Assembly: GCA_949130485.1 (NCBI GenBank) | Contig: OX422201.1 | Coordinates: forward strand, 2,702,516 to 2,766,515 | Length of the DNA: 64,000 nucleotides | Direction of reading: 5' to 3' | Origin: Agelas oroides | Lineage: Eukaryota > Porifera > Demospongiae > Agelasida > Agelasidae | Part shown: positions 63,490-64,000 of the stretch, piece after piece | Position numbering within the stretch: the first letter of the stretch is position 1 | Layout: each line of letters starts with the position of its first letter | Translations under genes and position numbers: made by a program | Notes under the pieces: generated by a model | The model's database searches: none | What the model was told of the DNA's origin: nothing | What the model saw: only the letters and a program-made list of their open reading frames with translations

Positions 63490-64000
63490 GGAGCTGCTAT
63501 GGAAGAGCTGTGCATTGGGGTGTGACAATGCTGAAAGCCTGAACCACTCACTGTGGTACACCTTGAGCCAGCATTTTGGAACGAGGGAAGTTCAGGAACA
63601 TCTCCAAATGAACCCAGAAGACTTCAGATTTGTCAGGAAGCCTGGGACCAATGATGAAGAGTACATGGAGTGGACGGAAAGGCTGACAAAAGCAAGGCAG
63701 GGAGGACTGGTGAAACAGAACAGGTGTGTCATGCAGCGGGTATTTTCGTCAGGAGATGATCGGTGTTGTGTGAAATTGTTGCAACTGCAAATATGTAAGC
63801 TTCCAGCAAAATTCCACACATGTGGTCCACTGTAAACCTCAGCCAGCACTGTGGTACTCCGAGCAGCCAGTTGGTGAGAATAAAATCAAGGAGTTCCATG
63901 AAAACAATGGCCAAAAAGGCTGGCCTTGACAACAGTGGCAAGAGATTCACAAATCACAGTGTACGAAAGACACTGGTGCGTAAATTGCAAAAGGAAGGTG
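63490..64000 (+). pseudogene. Crypton/KIAA1958-like tyrosine recombinase fragment (right edge)
   Basis: Reads LGCDNAESLNHSLWYTLSQH, EHLQMNPEDFRFV, EEYMEWTERLTKARQGG, then after frame changes KPQPALWYSEQPVGENKIKE and KAGLDNSGKRFTNHSVRKTL. NHSVRKT fits the H-x-x-R of tyrosine recombinases, and the layout resembles DUF3504/KIAA1958 proteins derived from Cryptons. At least two frameshifts (between 63700 and 63840, and at about 63897). The C-terminal Tyr would lie beyond the window. Confidence 0.6.

Overview
The window is animal nuclear DNA. It has spliced genes with GT-AG introns of about 80 bp to 10 kb, CA microsatellites, and many transposon remnants. A LIM-homeobox gene of the Lhx1/5 class shows it is metazoan. 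Small introns, the transposon mix (REL-type retroelement, pogo, Ginger-like, hAT, Crypton-like, RecQ fragments) and secreted nucleoside hydrolases suggest an early-branching animal, most likely a demosponge. The species call is inference.

Layout, left to right. 1403-7868 (+) is the 3' part of TRAIP, a RING-type E3 ubiquitin ligase; its RING end lies left of the window. 8850-9938 (-) and 20369-21400 (-) are two intronless, secreted nucleoside hydrolases about 95% identical, the second cut short. Between them lies a transposon nest (about 12.25-17.66 kb): a pogo/Tigger-like element with a broken transposase, a LINE fragment and a DUF7869-like pseudogene. 21.4-29.2 kb is mostly repeats, with a Ginger-like deletion derivative (23815-24861) and a frameshifted small secreted-protein gene (25472-25975, -). 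29250-37344 (-) is a five-exon Lhx1/5 gene whose reading phase closes across every junction (336 residues). It stands head to head with a + strand gene starting at 37444 that I identify as KNL1, the outer-kinetochore scaffold, from an RRVSF PP1-docking motif and MELT-like repeats. KNL1 runs to at least 56.6 kb.

The roughly 10-kb KNL1 intron (41557-51462) holds the most striking structure: nested insertions with readable target-site duplications. A hAT-like fragment is split by a LINE, which is followed at once by a foldback element. A TTAA-flanked element is split by a small MITE, a foldback, and a complete 3.47-kb retroelement with one intact 1059-residue ORF (CXC-like zinc region, reverse transcriptase with YADD, C-terminal zinc knuckle plus restriction-like endonuclease). 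An empty sister copy of the TTAA element at 43341-43989 defines the insertion ends. A foldback family with 'AGCCTCGTTCCCAGG' termini is scattered across the window, and three copies show 11-12 bp duplications, close to the 12 bp of the retroelement.

The right end holds an unidentified multi-exon gene (58633-61047), a RecQ-like helicase fragment (-), a degenerate tandem repeat and the start of a Crypton/KIAA1958-like recombinase fragment. Functionally, TRAIP (replisome and genome-stability ubiquitin ligase) and KNL1 (kinetochore-spindle checkpoint) are cell-division genes; Lhx1/5 is a developmental transcription factor sharing KNL1's promoter region.
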